Assembly (NCBI GenBank): GCA_021771815.1
Contig: JAETOE010000016.1
Span: 1 to 64,000, forward strand
Length of the DNA: 64,000 nt
Source of the DNA: Roseburia hominis
Lineage (GTDB): Bacteria; Bacillota; Clostridia; Lachnospirales; Lachnospiraceae
Direction: 5' to 3'
Below are positions 54,037-62,257 of this stretch, piece after piece. A model generated the notes under the pieces. The model was not told the DNA's origin. It was given only the letters and a program-made list of their open reading frames with translations, and did no database searches. Numbering within the stretch: the stretch's first letter is position 1; each line of letters starts with the position of its first letter. The translations under genes and the position numbers were made by a program.

Positions 54037-54381
54037 ATGGAAGAGAAGATAGAACAGGCGTATCTCTATGATTTCTACGGAGAGCTCCTTAACGAGCATC
54101 AGAGAAGAATATATGAGGATTTCGTTTTCAATGACCTCTCACTCGGAGAGATTGCGGATGAAGAGGGAATTAGCAGACAGGGCGTTCACGATATGGTGAA
54201 GCGGTGCACGCGAATGCTCGAAGGCTATGAGGAGAAGCTTCATCTGGTGGAGAAGTTCTTATCTGCCAAGAGACGGGTGGAGGAGATTCACCGGCTTACA
54301 GAGCGCTTCCATGAAAGCCATGACGAGACGATGATACGGGAGATCGAACGGATTTCCAATCAGTTATTAGAGGAGTTATAG
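54037..54381 (+). CDS. ylxM: YlxM family DNA-binding protein (UPF0122)
   Basis: A 114-residue protein with a sigma-70 region 4-like helix-turn-helix: [19 protein letters not shown], then [19 protein letters not shown]. It is encoded directly before ffh in most Firmicutes and may act with the SRP pathway; its function is not established. The ffh start codon follows its stop without a gap. Confidence 0.93.
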   Translation: MEEKIEQAYLYDFYGELLNEHQRRIYEDFVFNDLSLGEIADEEGISRQGVHDMVKRCTRMLEGYEEKLHLVEKFLSAKRRVEEIHRLTERFHESHDETMIREIERISNQLLEEL

Positions 54382-55737
54382 ATGGCATTTGACAGCTTAT
54401 CTGAAAAACTTCAAAACGTATTCAAGAATCTGCGGAGCAAAGGAAAGCTGACCGAGGCGGACGTTAAGACGGCGCTTAAGGAAGTAAAGCTTGCGCTGCT
54501 CGAGGCGGATGTCAACTTCAAGGTCGTCAAGCAGTTCGTAAAGGACGTTGAGGAGCGGGCAGTCGGGCAGGACGTGATGAACGGACTGAATCCGGGACAG
54601 ATGGTCATCAAGATCGTAAATGAAGAGATGGTCAGGCTCATGGGTTCCGAGACGGCGGAGATTGAGTTGCAGCCCGGTAAGGCGCTGACGGTCATTATGA
54701 TGACAGGTCTGCAGGGAGCCGGTAAGACGACGACTGCGGCAAAGCTTGCCGGAAAGTTCAAGCAGAAGGGCAAGAAGGTACTGTTGGTCGCAGGTGACGT
54801 TTACCGTCCGGCAGCGATTGAACAGCTGCAGATCAACGGTGAGAGGCAGGGCGTGGAAGTATTCTCCATGGGAGATAAGAACAGTCCGGTCAACATCGCA
54901 AAAGCAGCGATCGAGCATGCGAAAAAGAACGAATTTAATATTGCAATTATCGATACCGCCGGACGTCTTCATATTGACGAGGACATGATGGCGGAGCTGA
55001 TTCAGATAAAAGAGAACGTCACGGTGCATCAGACGGTTCTGGTTGTGGATTCCATGACCGGACAGGATGCGGTAAATGTGGCAAAGACCTTTAACGAGAA
55101 TATCGGTATCGACGGAGTCATCTTAACAAAGTTAGACGGTGATACGAGAGGCGGTGCGGCGCTTTCGATTCGTGCCGTGACCGGAAAACCGATTTTTTAC
55201 GCGGGCATGGGTGAGAAGCTCTCGGATTTAGAGCAGTTCTATCCCGACCGTATGGCGTCGAGAATCCTCGGTATGGGCGATGTGCTGACTCTGATCGAGA
55301 AGGCGCAGGAAGACTTTGACGAGGAAAAGGCGAAGAAACTTGAGCAGAAGATGCGCAAGAATGAATTTGACTTTGAGATGTATTTGGAGTCGATGAGCCA
55401 GATGAAGAAGATGGGCGGTCTTTCCAGCATCCTTGGCATGATGCCGGGACTCGGGATGGGCGGCGGCAAGATGCCGGACATTGACGAGGCGGCAGCGGAG
55501 AAGAGTCTTTCCCGCACAGAGGCGATTATCTACTCGATGACGCCCCAGGAGCGGCAGAATCCGGCGCTCCTAAATCCAAGCAGAAAGCGCAGGATTGCGC
55601 AGGGCGCGGGTGTGGATATCGCGGAGGTCAACCGCTTAGTAAAGCAGTTCGAGCAGATGAAGAAGATGATGAAACAGATGCCCGGTATGATGAAGAAGGG
55701 CAGACGCGGCGGTATGTTCGGGAAGCTTCCGTTTTAA
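54382..55737 (+). CDS. ffh: Signal recognition particle protein Ffh
   Basis: A 451-residue SRP54 GTPase. P loop GLQGAGKTTTAAKLAGKF, DTAGRLHIDEDMM, TKLDGDTRGG, and a C-terminal methionine-rich M domain (KKMMKQMPGMMKKGRRGGMF). It binds 4.5S RNA and signal peptides and delivers ribosomes to FtsY. It directly abuts ylxM. Confidence 0.98.
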   Translation: MAFDSLSEKLQNVFKNLRSKGKLTEADVKTALKEVKLALLEADVNFKVVKQFVKDVEERAVGQDVMNGLNPGQMVIKIVNEEMVRLMGSETAEIELQPGKALTVIMMTGLQGAGKTTTAAKLAGKFKQKGKKVLLVAGDVYRPAAIEQLQINGERQGVEVFSMGDKNSPVNIAKAAIEHAKKNEFNIAIIDTAGRLHIDEDMMAELIQIKENVTVHQTVLVVDSMTGQDAVNVAKTFNENIGIDGVILTKLDGDTRGGAALSIRAVTGKPIFYAGMGEKLSDLEQFYPDRMASRILGMGDVLTLIEKAQEDFDEEKAKKLEQKMRKNEFDFEMYLESMSQMKKMGGLSSILGMMPGLGMGGGKMPDIDEAAAEKSLSRTEAIIYSMTPQERQNPALLNPSRKRRIAQGAGVDIAEVNRLVKQFEQMKKMMKQMPGMMKKGRRGGMFGKLPF

Positions 55738-55806
55738 TTGTTAGAAATTGCGTATTACGCATTCTAAAGGAATAGATTAGTCAGCAAATTTAAGGAGGTG
55801 AAAGTA

Positions 55807-56052
55807 ATGGCAGTAAAGATCAGATTAAGAAGAATGGGACAGAAGAAAGCTCCTTTCTATAGAATCGTAGTTGCAGATTCCAGATCCCCGAGAGATGGAA
55901 AGTGCATCGAGGAGATTGGAACTTACGATCCGACGAGAAATCCAAGCGAGTATCATGTAAATGAGGAGTTAGCTAAGAAGTGGTTAGCAAACGGAGCTCA
56001 GCCAACCGATACTGTTGCACGTATTTTCAAGAGCGCAGGCATCGAGAAATAG
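55807..56052 (+). CDS. rpsP: 30S ribosomal protein S16
   Basis: An 81-residue S16, recognised from [20 protein letters not shown] and the [10 protein letters not shown] segment. TTTAAGGAGGTGAAAGTA precedes the ATG at 55807; the GTG at 55798 is inside the ribosome site and is rejected. khpA follows after 19 bases. Confidence 0.98.
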   Translation: MAVKIRLRRMGQKKAPFYRIVVADSRSPRDGKCIEEIGTYDPTRNPSEYHVNEELAKKWLANGAQPTDTVARIFKSAGIEK

Positions 56053-56071
56053 GATTCGTGAGGTGGATCTA

Positions 56072-56302
56072 ATGAAAGAATTAGTTGAAGTAATTGCTAA
56101 ATCACTCGTCGATTCCCCGGATGAGGTCGTAGTGACCCAGACTGAAAATGAGAAAGCCATCGTAATCGAACTGCGTGTTGCGCAGTCCGATATGGGCAAG
56201 GTAATCGGCAAGCAGGGACGCATTGCCAAGGCGATTCGTTCCGTTGTGAAGGCTGCTGCCTCAAAGGAAGAAAAGAAAGTTATTGTGGAGATCGCACAGT
56301 AA
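56072..56302 (+). CDS. khpA: RNA-binding protein KhpA (KH domain)
   Basis: A 76-residue KH-domain protein with the GKVIGKQGRIAKAIRSVVK loop. It works with KhpB/Jag in RNA chaperoning and cell-size control in Firmicutes. The ATG at 56072 (behind GAGGTGGATCTA) is used; the frame start at 56015 lies inside rpsP. A terminator begins 7 bases after the stop. Confidence 0.95.
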   Translation: MKELVEVIAKSLVDSPDEVVVTQTENEKAIVIELRVAQSDMGKVIGKQGRIAKAIRSVVKAAASKEEKKVIVEIAQ

Positions 56303-56309
56303 TGCAGAA

Positions 56310-56338
56310 GGCTACCCCGGTTCGGGATAGCCTTTTCT
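56310..56338 (+). terminator. Terminator after khpA
   Basis: GGCTACCCCG (56310-56319) pairs with CGGGATAGCC (56323-56332), followed by TTTTCTT. Confidence 0.88.
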
Positions 56339-56370
56339 TCTGCAATAGGAAATTGCGCCCTATTGCAGAA
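56338..56370. repeat. Palindromic TGCAATAGG element (copy 1)
   Basis: TTCTGCAATAGG (56338-56349) and CCTATTGCAGAA (56359-56370) form a perfect 12-base dyad. A related TGCAATAGGAAAT occurs at 60053. The remaining ~120 bases up to rimM are GC-rich with two short hairpins and no gene; they could belong to the same intergenic repeat family. Confidence 0.55.
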
Positions 56371-56492
56371 AAGCACTGCGTGCACAGATGCGCACCTCGC
56401 GGAGAAGAAGTTAGCTGTAAACAGCACCGCTCGGGCGCGGGGAATCCGGCAGAGCCGGATTCTATTCTTAAATATAAATATGGGAGGACTGC

Positions 56493-57014
56493 ATGGAAGA
56501 TTTACTTCAGGTGGGAATTATCACGACGACGCACGGAGTGCGGGGAGAAGTCAAGGTATTTCCGACGACGGATGATCCGGCACGTTTTAAAAAGCTGAAA
56601 AATGTGCTGCTGGATACGGGAAAAGAGAAACTTTCACTTGAGATCGCAGGCGTTAAGTTCTTCAAGGATATGGTCATCTTAAAGTTCAAGGGAATCGACA
56701 ACATCAATGATGTGGAGAAATACCGCAAATGCGCGCTCTATGTCACACGGGAGAACGCTGTGGCATTGGAGGAGAACGAGTATTTTATTGCGGATCTGAT
56801 TGATATGGAAGTTGTGACGGACGAGGAGGAGAACCTTGGAACGCTGGTAGATGTCATGCAGACGGGCGCAAATGACGTCTATGTCGTGAAGACGGAGAAC
56901 GGCGAGGAAATACTGATTCCGGCGATCCGCGACTGCATCCGGTCGGTCGATGTGGAGAAAGGACAGATGTGCATACATCTGCTGCCGGGACTTCGGGATA
57001 TGAATAAGAAGTAG
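56493..57014 (+). CDS. rimM: 16S rRNA processing protein RimM
   Basis: A 173-residue RimM: N-terminal beta barrel ([20 protein letters not shown]) and C-terminal PRC barrel ([38 protein letters not shown]). It assists maturation of the 30S head and binds S19. TGGGAGGACTGC precedes the ATG. Confidence 0.97.
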   Translation: MEDLLQVGIITTTHGVRGEVKVFPTTDDPARFKKLKNVLLDTGKEKLSLEIAGVKFFKDMVILKFKGIDNINDVEKYRKCALYVTRENAVALEENEYFIADLIDMEVVTDEEENLGTLVDVMQTGANDVYVVKTENGEEILIPAIRDCIRSVDVEKGQMCIHLLPGLRDMNKK

Positions 57015-57060
57015 AGAAACGTCAAATGACGATAAAATAGTGGAAGCAGGAGGGCAGAAG

Positions 57061-58671
57061 GTGAATTTTCATATACTGACGCTTTTCCCGGATATGGTCA
57101 TGCAGGGGCTTTCCCAGAGCATTATCGGACGTGCCGCAGAGCGGGGGCTGCTCTCCATAGAGGCGGTCAACATCCGTGACTATACGAAGGATAAGCACAA
57201 GAAAGTGGACGATTATCCTTATGGCGGCGGCGCGGGGATGCTGATGCAGGCACAGCCCGTCTACGACGCGTGGAAAGCGGTGGGGGACCGCATTGCAGAC
57301 AGGGCGCAGGCGATATCGCCGCAGTATGCCCCGAACGTGTGTGTGACGCCGCAGGGCGGGCAGGCGCAGGATGCGAGGAAGCAGACAGACCAGGCAGCAT
57401 TAGGGCGCATCCGCACCGTGTATGTAACGCCGCAGGGCGAGACGTTTTCTCAGCAGAAGGCAAAGGAGCTCGCGAGGGAGGAGGACGTGATCTTCCTCTG
57501 CGGGCATTACGAGGGAATCGACGAGCGCGTGTTGGAGGAGATTGTCACGGATTATATTTCGATCGGCGACTATGTGCTGACGGGAGGGGAACTTCCGGCG
57601 ATGGTCATGATCGATGCCATTTCGAGGATGGTGCCGGGGGTGCTTAACAACGGAGAGTCCGGCGAGACAGAATCCTTCGAAGGCGATCTGCTGGAATATC
57701 CGCAGTACAGCCGCCCCGAGGAATGGCATGGAAAAAGTGTGCCAGAGGTTCTTTTGTCCGGAAACCGGCGGATGATCGACGCGTGGAGAAGGAAAGCGGC
57801 AGAAGAGCGCACGAAGGAGCGCAGACCGGATCTTTACCAGAAATATGCGCGCGGGCAGGCATGTATCGCGGCGTTAGAAAAACAGAAGCTTCTGCATATG
57901 GATATGATAGAACTGCTGAAAAGAGGGCAGGCGCGCATTCTGTTCGCGGAGGGCGCAAATATCTGTCTGCAGGATAAGGAGAGCGGTATCTATTTTCATA
58001 CGGCGGAGGATGAACAGACGGGACATCAGATGCTAAAGGTGCTGGGAGAGGATGCAGCGGCGGAGGGCAGAAGCTATGTGCAGACGGCGGAAATGCCGGA
58101 GGGCGGCGTGGCAGATGACGCGGCTCAGGCAAATATAGGTGCGATTGTGCTGCATCAGGAGTTTATGATAGAACCGGTGAGGGAGCAGTTCGGTCTTACG
58201 AACACGATGCCCTGCAGCCAGGTCGTGTATACGAAGCGGGAGAAGCTTCCGATTACCGGGCTGTACCGTGCGGACGGAAGGTCCGATGGCGAATTACCTG
58301 TCATCCGGCCGCTCGGGATGGAGCACTTAGATACGGTCGCCCTGCATTACCATGAGATCGCAGACCGCACATATGTTGCCGGGCGCATTGCAAAGCGGGC
58401 GATGTACGGCGCGTTTCTGGGAGAAGAACTGGCGGGCTTCGTGGGAATGCACACGGAGGGAAGCATCGGGATGCTTCACATCCTGCCGGAGTATCGGGGC
58501 AGAAAGCTTGGCAAAGCGCTTGAGACTTATATGATCAACCGGTGTCTGGAACGCGGGTACACGCCGTATGGACAGGTGACAGCCGAGAACGGGACGTCAA
58601 AGAAGCTGCAGGAATCTCTCGGATTGTGCTGCTCGAAGTCGCAGGTGTACTGGTTGGAGAGAGAGCCGTAG
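57061..58671 (+). CDS. trmD: TrmD tRNA (guanine37-N1)-methyltransferase fused to a GNAT acetyltransferase
   Basis: A 536-residue protein, about twice the usual TrmD (240-260). Residues 1-260 are TrmD: FHILTLFPDMV, DDYPYGGGAGMLMQ, the knot LCGHYEGIDERVLEEI and IGDYVLTGGELPAMVMIDAI. An insertion at about 77-118 contains a second copy of the VTPQG strand motif (95-99 and 122-126). Residues ~270-536 resemble a complete two-part GNAT protein (RGQARILFAEGANICL...; VIRPLGMEHLDTVALHYHEI; acetyl-CoA loop LPEYRGRKLGKALETYMI). TrmD methylates G37 of tRNAs with SAM; the GNAT target is unknown. Start GTG 57061 behind AGGAGGGCAGAAG. No frame break is visible at the junction. Confidence 0.92.
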   Translation: MNFHILTLFPDMVMQGLSQSIIGRAAERGLLSIEAVNIRDYTKDKHKKVDDYPYGGGAGMLMQAQPVYDAWKAVGDRIADRAQAISPQYAPNVCVTPQGGQAQDARKQTDQAALGRIRTVYVTPQGETFSQQKAKELAREEDVIFLCGHYEGIDERVLEEIVTDYISIGDYVLTGGELPAMVMIDAISRMVPGVLNNGESGETESFEGDLLEYPQYSRPEEWHGKSVPEVLLSGNRRMIDAWRRKAAEERTKERRPDLYQKYARGQACIAALEKQKLLHMDMIELLKRGQARILFAEGANICLQDKESGIYFHTAEDEQTGHQMLKVLGEDAAAEGRSYVQTAEMPEGGVADDAAQANIGAIVLHQEFMIEPVREQFGLTNTMPCSQVVYTKREKLPITGLYRADGRSDGELPVIRPLGMEHLDTVALHYHEIADRTYVAGRIAKRAMYGAFLGEELAGFVGMHTEGSIGMLHILPEYRGRKLGKALETYMINRCLERGYTPYGQVTAENGTSKKLQESLGLCCSKSQVYWLEREP

Positions 58672-58694
58672 GAAAATGCGGGGAGGTAGAGAAG

Positions 58695-59483
58695 ATGAAA
58701 GCATTTGTATCGTGCCTTAGCACGGATAATTATTTGAACGGGATTCTGGTGTTATATCAGAGCCTTATGGACACGAATACGAAATATCCGTTTTATTGTC
58801 TGGTGTCCGATCAGGTCAGTGAGGAGACGAGGAACAGTCTGGAGAAAGTGGGAGTCCATGTCATTGTGCGCGAGGCAGTGTCCGTGTCTGAGATTACGAA
58901 CCGACCGATGGAAGGATGGGATTATACATATTTCAAGTTCCGTCTGTTCGAACTGACCGAGTTTGAGAAGCTGGTGTATCTCGATGCGGATATGATCGTG
59001 ATGCGGAATATCGACGCACTGTTTGACGAGAAGGCGATCGCAATCTGTCAGGACGGCTATCAGTTTACCGGAATCAAAGGAAAAGAAAACTGCGGATGTA
59101 ATTCGGGACTGATGGTGATAGAACCGGATGCGGAATTATTTCACAAGCTTGTTGCGGAGCTTCCGGCGGCTATGGAGCGCGGACTTTCCGGGGATCAGGA
59201 GGTGCTTAATCTCTTTTTGGATGGAAATACATGGCTTCCCGCGTACTATAACATGACGCCCAACATGATCGATAAGGCGTGCTACCGCGAGAAATATTTT
59301 GATTTCCGATACAAGGATATCCGGGTCGTTCATTTTATCTGGAAGATGAAGCCGTTCTTCACCACAAAGCTTGATGCAAAGCGCGTTTTCTCCATGCTGT
59401 CGCGGCTGCATTTCTATGAGGTCAAGGTGAACCAATATTATTATAAGGAAATGAAGAAAATCATGCGCAGGCTTGAGGCGTAA
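58695..59483 (+). CDS. Glycosyltransferase family 8 protein
   Basis: A 262-residue GT8 enzyme (glycogenin/galactinol synthase-like): N-terminal FVSCLSTDNYLNGILVLYQS, donor-binding YLDADMIVMRNIDALF with the DxD motif, and the conserved GCNSGLMVIEP and GDQEVLNLF. No membrane segment. Donor and acceptor are unknown. The ATG at 58695 is preceded by GGGGAGGTAGAGAAG; the longer frame from 58542 overlaps trmD. It is inserted between trmD and rplS. Confidence 0.85.
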   Translation: MKAFVSCLSTDNYLNGILVLYQSLMDTNTKYPFYCLVSDQVSEETRNSLEKVGVHVIVREAVSVSEITNRPMEGWDYTYFKFRLFELTEFEKLVYLDADMIVMRNIDALFDEKAIAICQDGYQFTGIKGKENCGCNSGLMVIEPDAELFHKLVAELPAAMERGLSGDQEVLNLFLDGNTWLPAYYNMTPNMIDKACYREKYFDFRYKDIRVVHFIWKMKPFFTTKLDAKRVFSMLSRLHFYEVKVNQYYYKEMKKIMRRLEA

Positions 59484-59531
59484 CCATCGGGTGAAGCGGT
59501 GTGATACACCCGGAAAAGTTGTAGAAATCGC

Positions 59532-59560
59532 TTTACATTTAAAACAAGTTGTGGTATTAT
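59532..59560 (+). promoter_or_regulatory. Promoter of rplS
   Basis: TTTACA (59532-59537), 17-base spacer, TATTAT (59555-59560), 78 bases before the rplS start. The leader between them could carry an L19 autoregulatory RNA, but I see no clear structure. Confidence 0.65.
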
Positions 59561-59638
59561 ACAAAAGTTGTGAGTAAATAGATGGTCCTCTGTTACGGGA
59601 AGCGTATTAAGAACATCCAAATATCAGGAGGTCACAAA

Positions 59639-59992
59639 ATGAACGCAAGTGAAATTATTAAGAGCATTGAAGTAGAGCAGTTAAAGGCTGAGGTTCCGGA
59701 GTTCCGCGTTGGCGATACCGTGAAGGTCTACGGTAAGATCAAAGAGGGTAACCGTGAGAGAATTCAGGTATTCGAGGGAACTGTCATCAAGAGACAGGGC
59801 GGAAGCAACCGCGAGACGTTCACCGTAAGAAAGATTTCCAACGGTGTCGGCGTAGAGAAGACCTGGCCATTGCATTCTCCGAACGTAGAGAAGGTAGAGG
59901 TTGTTCGTCAGGGTAAGGTAAGACGTGCAAAGTTATTCTACTTAAGAAACCGTGTCGGCAAGAAGGCAAAGGTAAAAGAGCTTGTAAAATAA
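59639..59992 (+). CDS. rplS: 50S ribosomal protein L19
   Basis: A 117-residue L19: [46 protein letters not shown] and the C-terminal [29 protein letters not shown] precedes the ATG at 59639. Terminator at 60007. Confidence 0.98.
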   Translation: MNASEIIKSIEVEQLKAEVPEFRVGDTVKVYGKIKEGNRERIQVFEGTVIKRQGGSNRETFTVRKISNGVGVEKTWPLHSPNVEKVEVVRQGKVRRAKLFYLRNRVGKKAKVKELVK

Positions 59993-60006
59993 TTGCGGCG
60001 TAGGAA

Positions 60007-60050
60007 GAGCCTGACAGCATTTCATAGGGATGCTGCCGGGTTCTTTTTTA
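60007..60050 (+). terminator. Terminator after rplS
   Basis: GAGCCTGACAGCAT (60007-60020) pairs with ATGCTGCCGGGTTC (60030-60043, with two G-T pairs), followed by TTTTTT. Confidence 0.85.
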
Positions 60051-60052
60051 TG

Positions 60053-60114
60053 CAATAGGAAATACCGAGTCGCCGTAAAATGCAAAAGTGGTGATTCCTA
60101 TGGAGCAGAAGAGT
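60053..60114. repeat. TGCAATAGG element (copy 2, degenerate)
   Basis: TGCAATAGGAAAT right after the rplS terminator is identical over 13 bases to the arm of the element at 56341. A partly matching inverted arm GATTCCTATGGAGCA follows at about 60090-60106. The rest of the gap to 60215 is extremely AT-rich and non-coding. Confidence 0.4.
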
Positions 60115-60215
60115 GTTGTTGCTTGTATGATATGTAAAAATATAAAATTGTAAAATATTGTAAAAATACACAAAAATTTTGCCAAAATAACTATAAATAT
60201 ATACAATATATGGTA

Positions 60216-60247
60216 TTGACAAAATTTTTAGGGGGGGGGGGTAAAAT
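60216..60247 (+). promoter_or_regulatory. Candidate phase-variable promoter with 11-G tract
   Basis: TTGACA (60216-60221) and TAAAAT (60242-60247) are separated by 20 bases: nine A/T bases and then 11 consecutive G (60231-60241). A loss of three G would restore the optimal 17-base spacer. Homopolymer slippage at this position is a known on/off mechanism (for example Neisseria porA). It is the only promoter seen for the surface protein. Confidence 0.7.
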
Positions 60248-60320
60248 AGGATATAGATTTTCAAGGAAATGTTTGAAAATACAGAAAATTTATATCCGTG
60301 AAATGGAGGTACAAAAGTTT

Positions 60321-61067
60321 ATGAAGAAGAAACTATTAACAGCCGTATTGAGTATGGTACTGTGTCTTGGGTCTGCAATGACTGTTATGGCAGCACCAAG
60401 CCCGACATATCAGAACACCTACCAGGCGACGACCGGTTCTGTGGAGGATTACGTTGCGACGGCATCCAGCGAAGTGAAAGCAGCATATGACAGCTACAAA
60501 GCTGCTGTAGCATCCGGCGATGAGCAGGCTTATAAGTCATTTATAAAAGCACAGACCGGTGTGGATGTAGCGCAGGCATCAGCTTCTAACGTTATTGATG
60601 TTGTAAGACCGGCGAACCTCACCGATGCGGCACTTGCAAATGGAGTTCTTGTTACATTTGATGCACCGGGGATTCATGGAAACAGCCAGGTTATCGTACT
60701 TCACTTAAAGAATGACGGAACATGGGAGCAGCTTTTGGCATCTGCAGCAGGTGACGGAAAGATTACAGCTACATTTACATCCTTCTCACTTGTATTTTAT
60801 GCGGAAGTAGGAACAATTGCTTCCGAACATTATCATCAGTATAGTCAGTTCACGACAGCGCCTACGGCTACAACATGGGGTTACACCACCTATTATTGCG
60901 AGTGTGGTGACACCTATTATGACAACTATGTTGCTCCGACAAGCCAGAGCGCAGCGGCAGTTACTTCTCCGAAGACTGCAGAGAACAATATGCCAATCGT
61001 AGCTCTTTTCGCGGCAGCGGCAGCAGTCGGTGCGGCGACATGTGTAAGACGCAAAGTAAATGCGTAA
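60321..61067 (+). CDS. Secreted, probably sortase-anchored surface protein
   Basis: A 248-residue protein with a signal peptide (KKLLTAVLSMVLCLGSAM, cleavage near VMA-AP at residue 25), a helical part, a beta-rich domain (about 110-175), a His/Tyr/Cys segment (HYHQYSQF, CECGDTYY), and a C-terminal SPKTA (216-220) followed by a membrane helix and RRK tail. This resembles a class B sortase sorting signal (S/N-P-x-T-G) with Ala in place of Gly. A sortase B is encoded 1.2 kb downstream. Start ATG 60321 with TGGAGGT 11 bases before it. Expression is possibly phase-variable (see promoter). Function unknown. Confidence 0.8.
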   Translation: MKKKLLTAVLSMVLCLGSAMTVMAAPSPTYQNTYQATTGSVEDYVATASSEVKAAYDSYKAAVASGDEQAYKSFIKAQTGVDVAQASASNVIDVVRPANLTDAALANGVLVTFDAPGIHGNSQVIVLHLKNDGTWEQLLASAAGDGKITATFTSFSLVFYAEVGTIASEHYHQYSQFTTAPTATTWGYTTYYCECGDTYYDNYVAPTSQSAAAVTSPKTAENNMPIVALFAAAAAVGAATCVRRKVNA

Positions 61068-61090
61068 GAGAGTATTTTAAGACAGAATAT

Positions 61091-61128
61091 GGATCGCCGG
61101 ACTTTTATAGCCCGGCGATTCCTTTTTG
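61091..61128 (+). terminator. Terminator after the surface protein
   Basis: GGATCGCCGG (61091-61100) pairs with CCGGCGATTCC (61112-61122, one bulge), followed by TTTTTG. Confidence 0.88.
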
Positions 61129-61187
61129 AATAAGCACAGGCAATACACTGGGAAAGCAGGGTGCCTGTGTGTTCGGGAGAGACAAAC

Positions 61188-62237
61188 GTGAGAAAAAGAG
61201 TATGCGCGTACGGGTTAAAGGACGGAAAGGGCAGGCGTACAGTTCTTAAAATGATAGCTGTCATATTGCTTCTGGTTGCAATTTTGACGGGAGCGGTATA
61301 TAGTATTTGGTGGTCGGGCAGGAGCAGTCTGCTCAAAGACAGCAACAATCCGTGGTCCGGAAGCATCAATTCGGATGCGGATGAGATTGTGGCAGAGGAA
61401 ATTGACGGTGTGACATATTATTATCAGCCTGATATCCTGAATATCCTCTGTGTCGGAATCGACAAGGAAGGGGAACTGACAGGGGTTGATTACAGCGGGA
61501 ACAGCAGAGGACAGTCCGATGCGATTTTTCTCGTGTCGCTCGATTTAAAAAAGAAGGACATCCGGGTGATTACGGTACCCAGAGATACGGTCGTGAATCT
61601 GGAAATGTATGATGTCCTGGGAAATTATATGGGAAGGGCCGAAGGACAGATTGCGCTTCAGTATGCGTACGGAGACGGTATGCAGCAGAGCGGAGAATTG
61701 GTAACGGCGCGCGTGTCAGAGATTTTCGGAACGATACTGATCAGCGGCTACGCTGTTTTGGACCTAGAGTGTATTCAGATTCTGAACGATATGATCGGCG
61801 GTGTGGATGTGACGATGGATCAGGATTACACGATGCTGGATGAGGCATTTGTAGAAGGAGAGACGGTGCATCTGACGGGCGAACAGACGATGCATTTTGT
61901 GCGGAACCGTGATACGGAGATTCCGGCGAGTGCGTACACCAGACTTGACAGGCAAAGGCTTTATCTGGAAGCATTTGCAAAACAGGCAAAGCGCGCGGTG
62001 AAAGAGAATATCGGATTGCCTGTAAAGATATTGGAAGAAGTAAGGAACTATATGGTGACGGATATGAGCGCGTCACAGATACTTTATCTGGTGACCGAAG
62101 TGGTGAATTATGATTTTTCGGGCGACGGCATGTATATACTGCAGGGCGATATTGTAGATAACAACGGATACGAATGGTTTTATCTGAATCAGGATGCGCT
62201 GAATGATTTGAAAATCCGGTTGTTTTATACGAAATAA
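61188..62237 (+). CDS. LytR-CpsA-Psr family protein
   Basis: A 349-residue LCP protein: short basic N-terminus, one membrane helix (IAVILLLVAILTGAVYSIWW) and the extracytoplasmic LCP domain with SDAIFLVSLDLKKKDIRVI, TVPRDTVVNLE and FVRNRDTE followed by TRLDRQR (phosphate-contact Arg/Asp residues). LCP enzymes attach teichoic acids or capsular glycans to peptidoglycan. Start GTG 61188 with GGGAGAGACAAAC; the frame from 61161 has no ribosome site. It is part of the surface cluster. Confidence 0.9.
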   Translation: MRKRVCAYGLKDGKGRRTVLKMIAVILLLVAILTGAVYSIWWSGRSSLLKDSNNPWSGSINSDADEIVAEEIDGVTYYYQPDILNILCVGIDKEGELTGVDYSGNSRGQSDAIFLVSLDLKKKDIRVITVPRDTVVNLEMYDVLGNYMGRAEGQIALQYAYGDGMQQSGELVTARVSEIFGTILISGYAVLDLECIQILNDMIGGVDVTMDQDYTMLDEAFVEGETVHLTGEQTMHFVRNRDTEIPASAYTRLDRQRLYLEAFAKQAKRAVKENIGLPVKILEEVRNYMVTDMSASQILYLVTEVVNYDFSGDGMYILQGDIVDNNGYEWFYLNQDALNDLKIRLFYTK

Positions 62238-62257
62238 GAGAAAATGAGAGGATACAT

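Noticed and set aside
56303-56598. Open frame between khpA and rimM
   Set aside because: It starts in the khpA terminator, overlaps rimM in the wrong frame and has no recognisable domain.
60210-60320. Upstream extension of the surface protein to a TTG at 60210
   Set aside because: It would place coding sequence over the promoter and the G tract, and the signal peptide begins at 60321 behind a good ribosome site.
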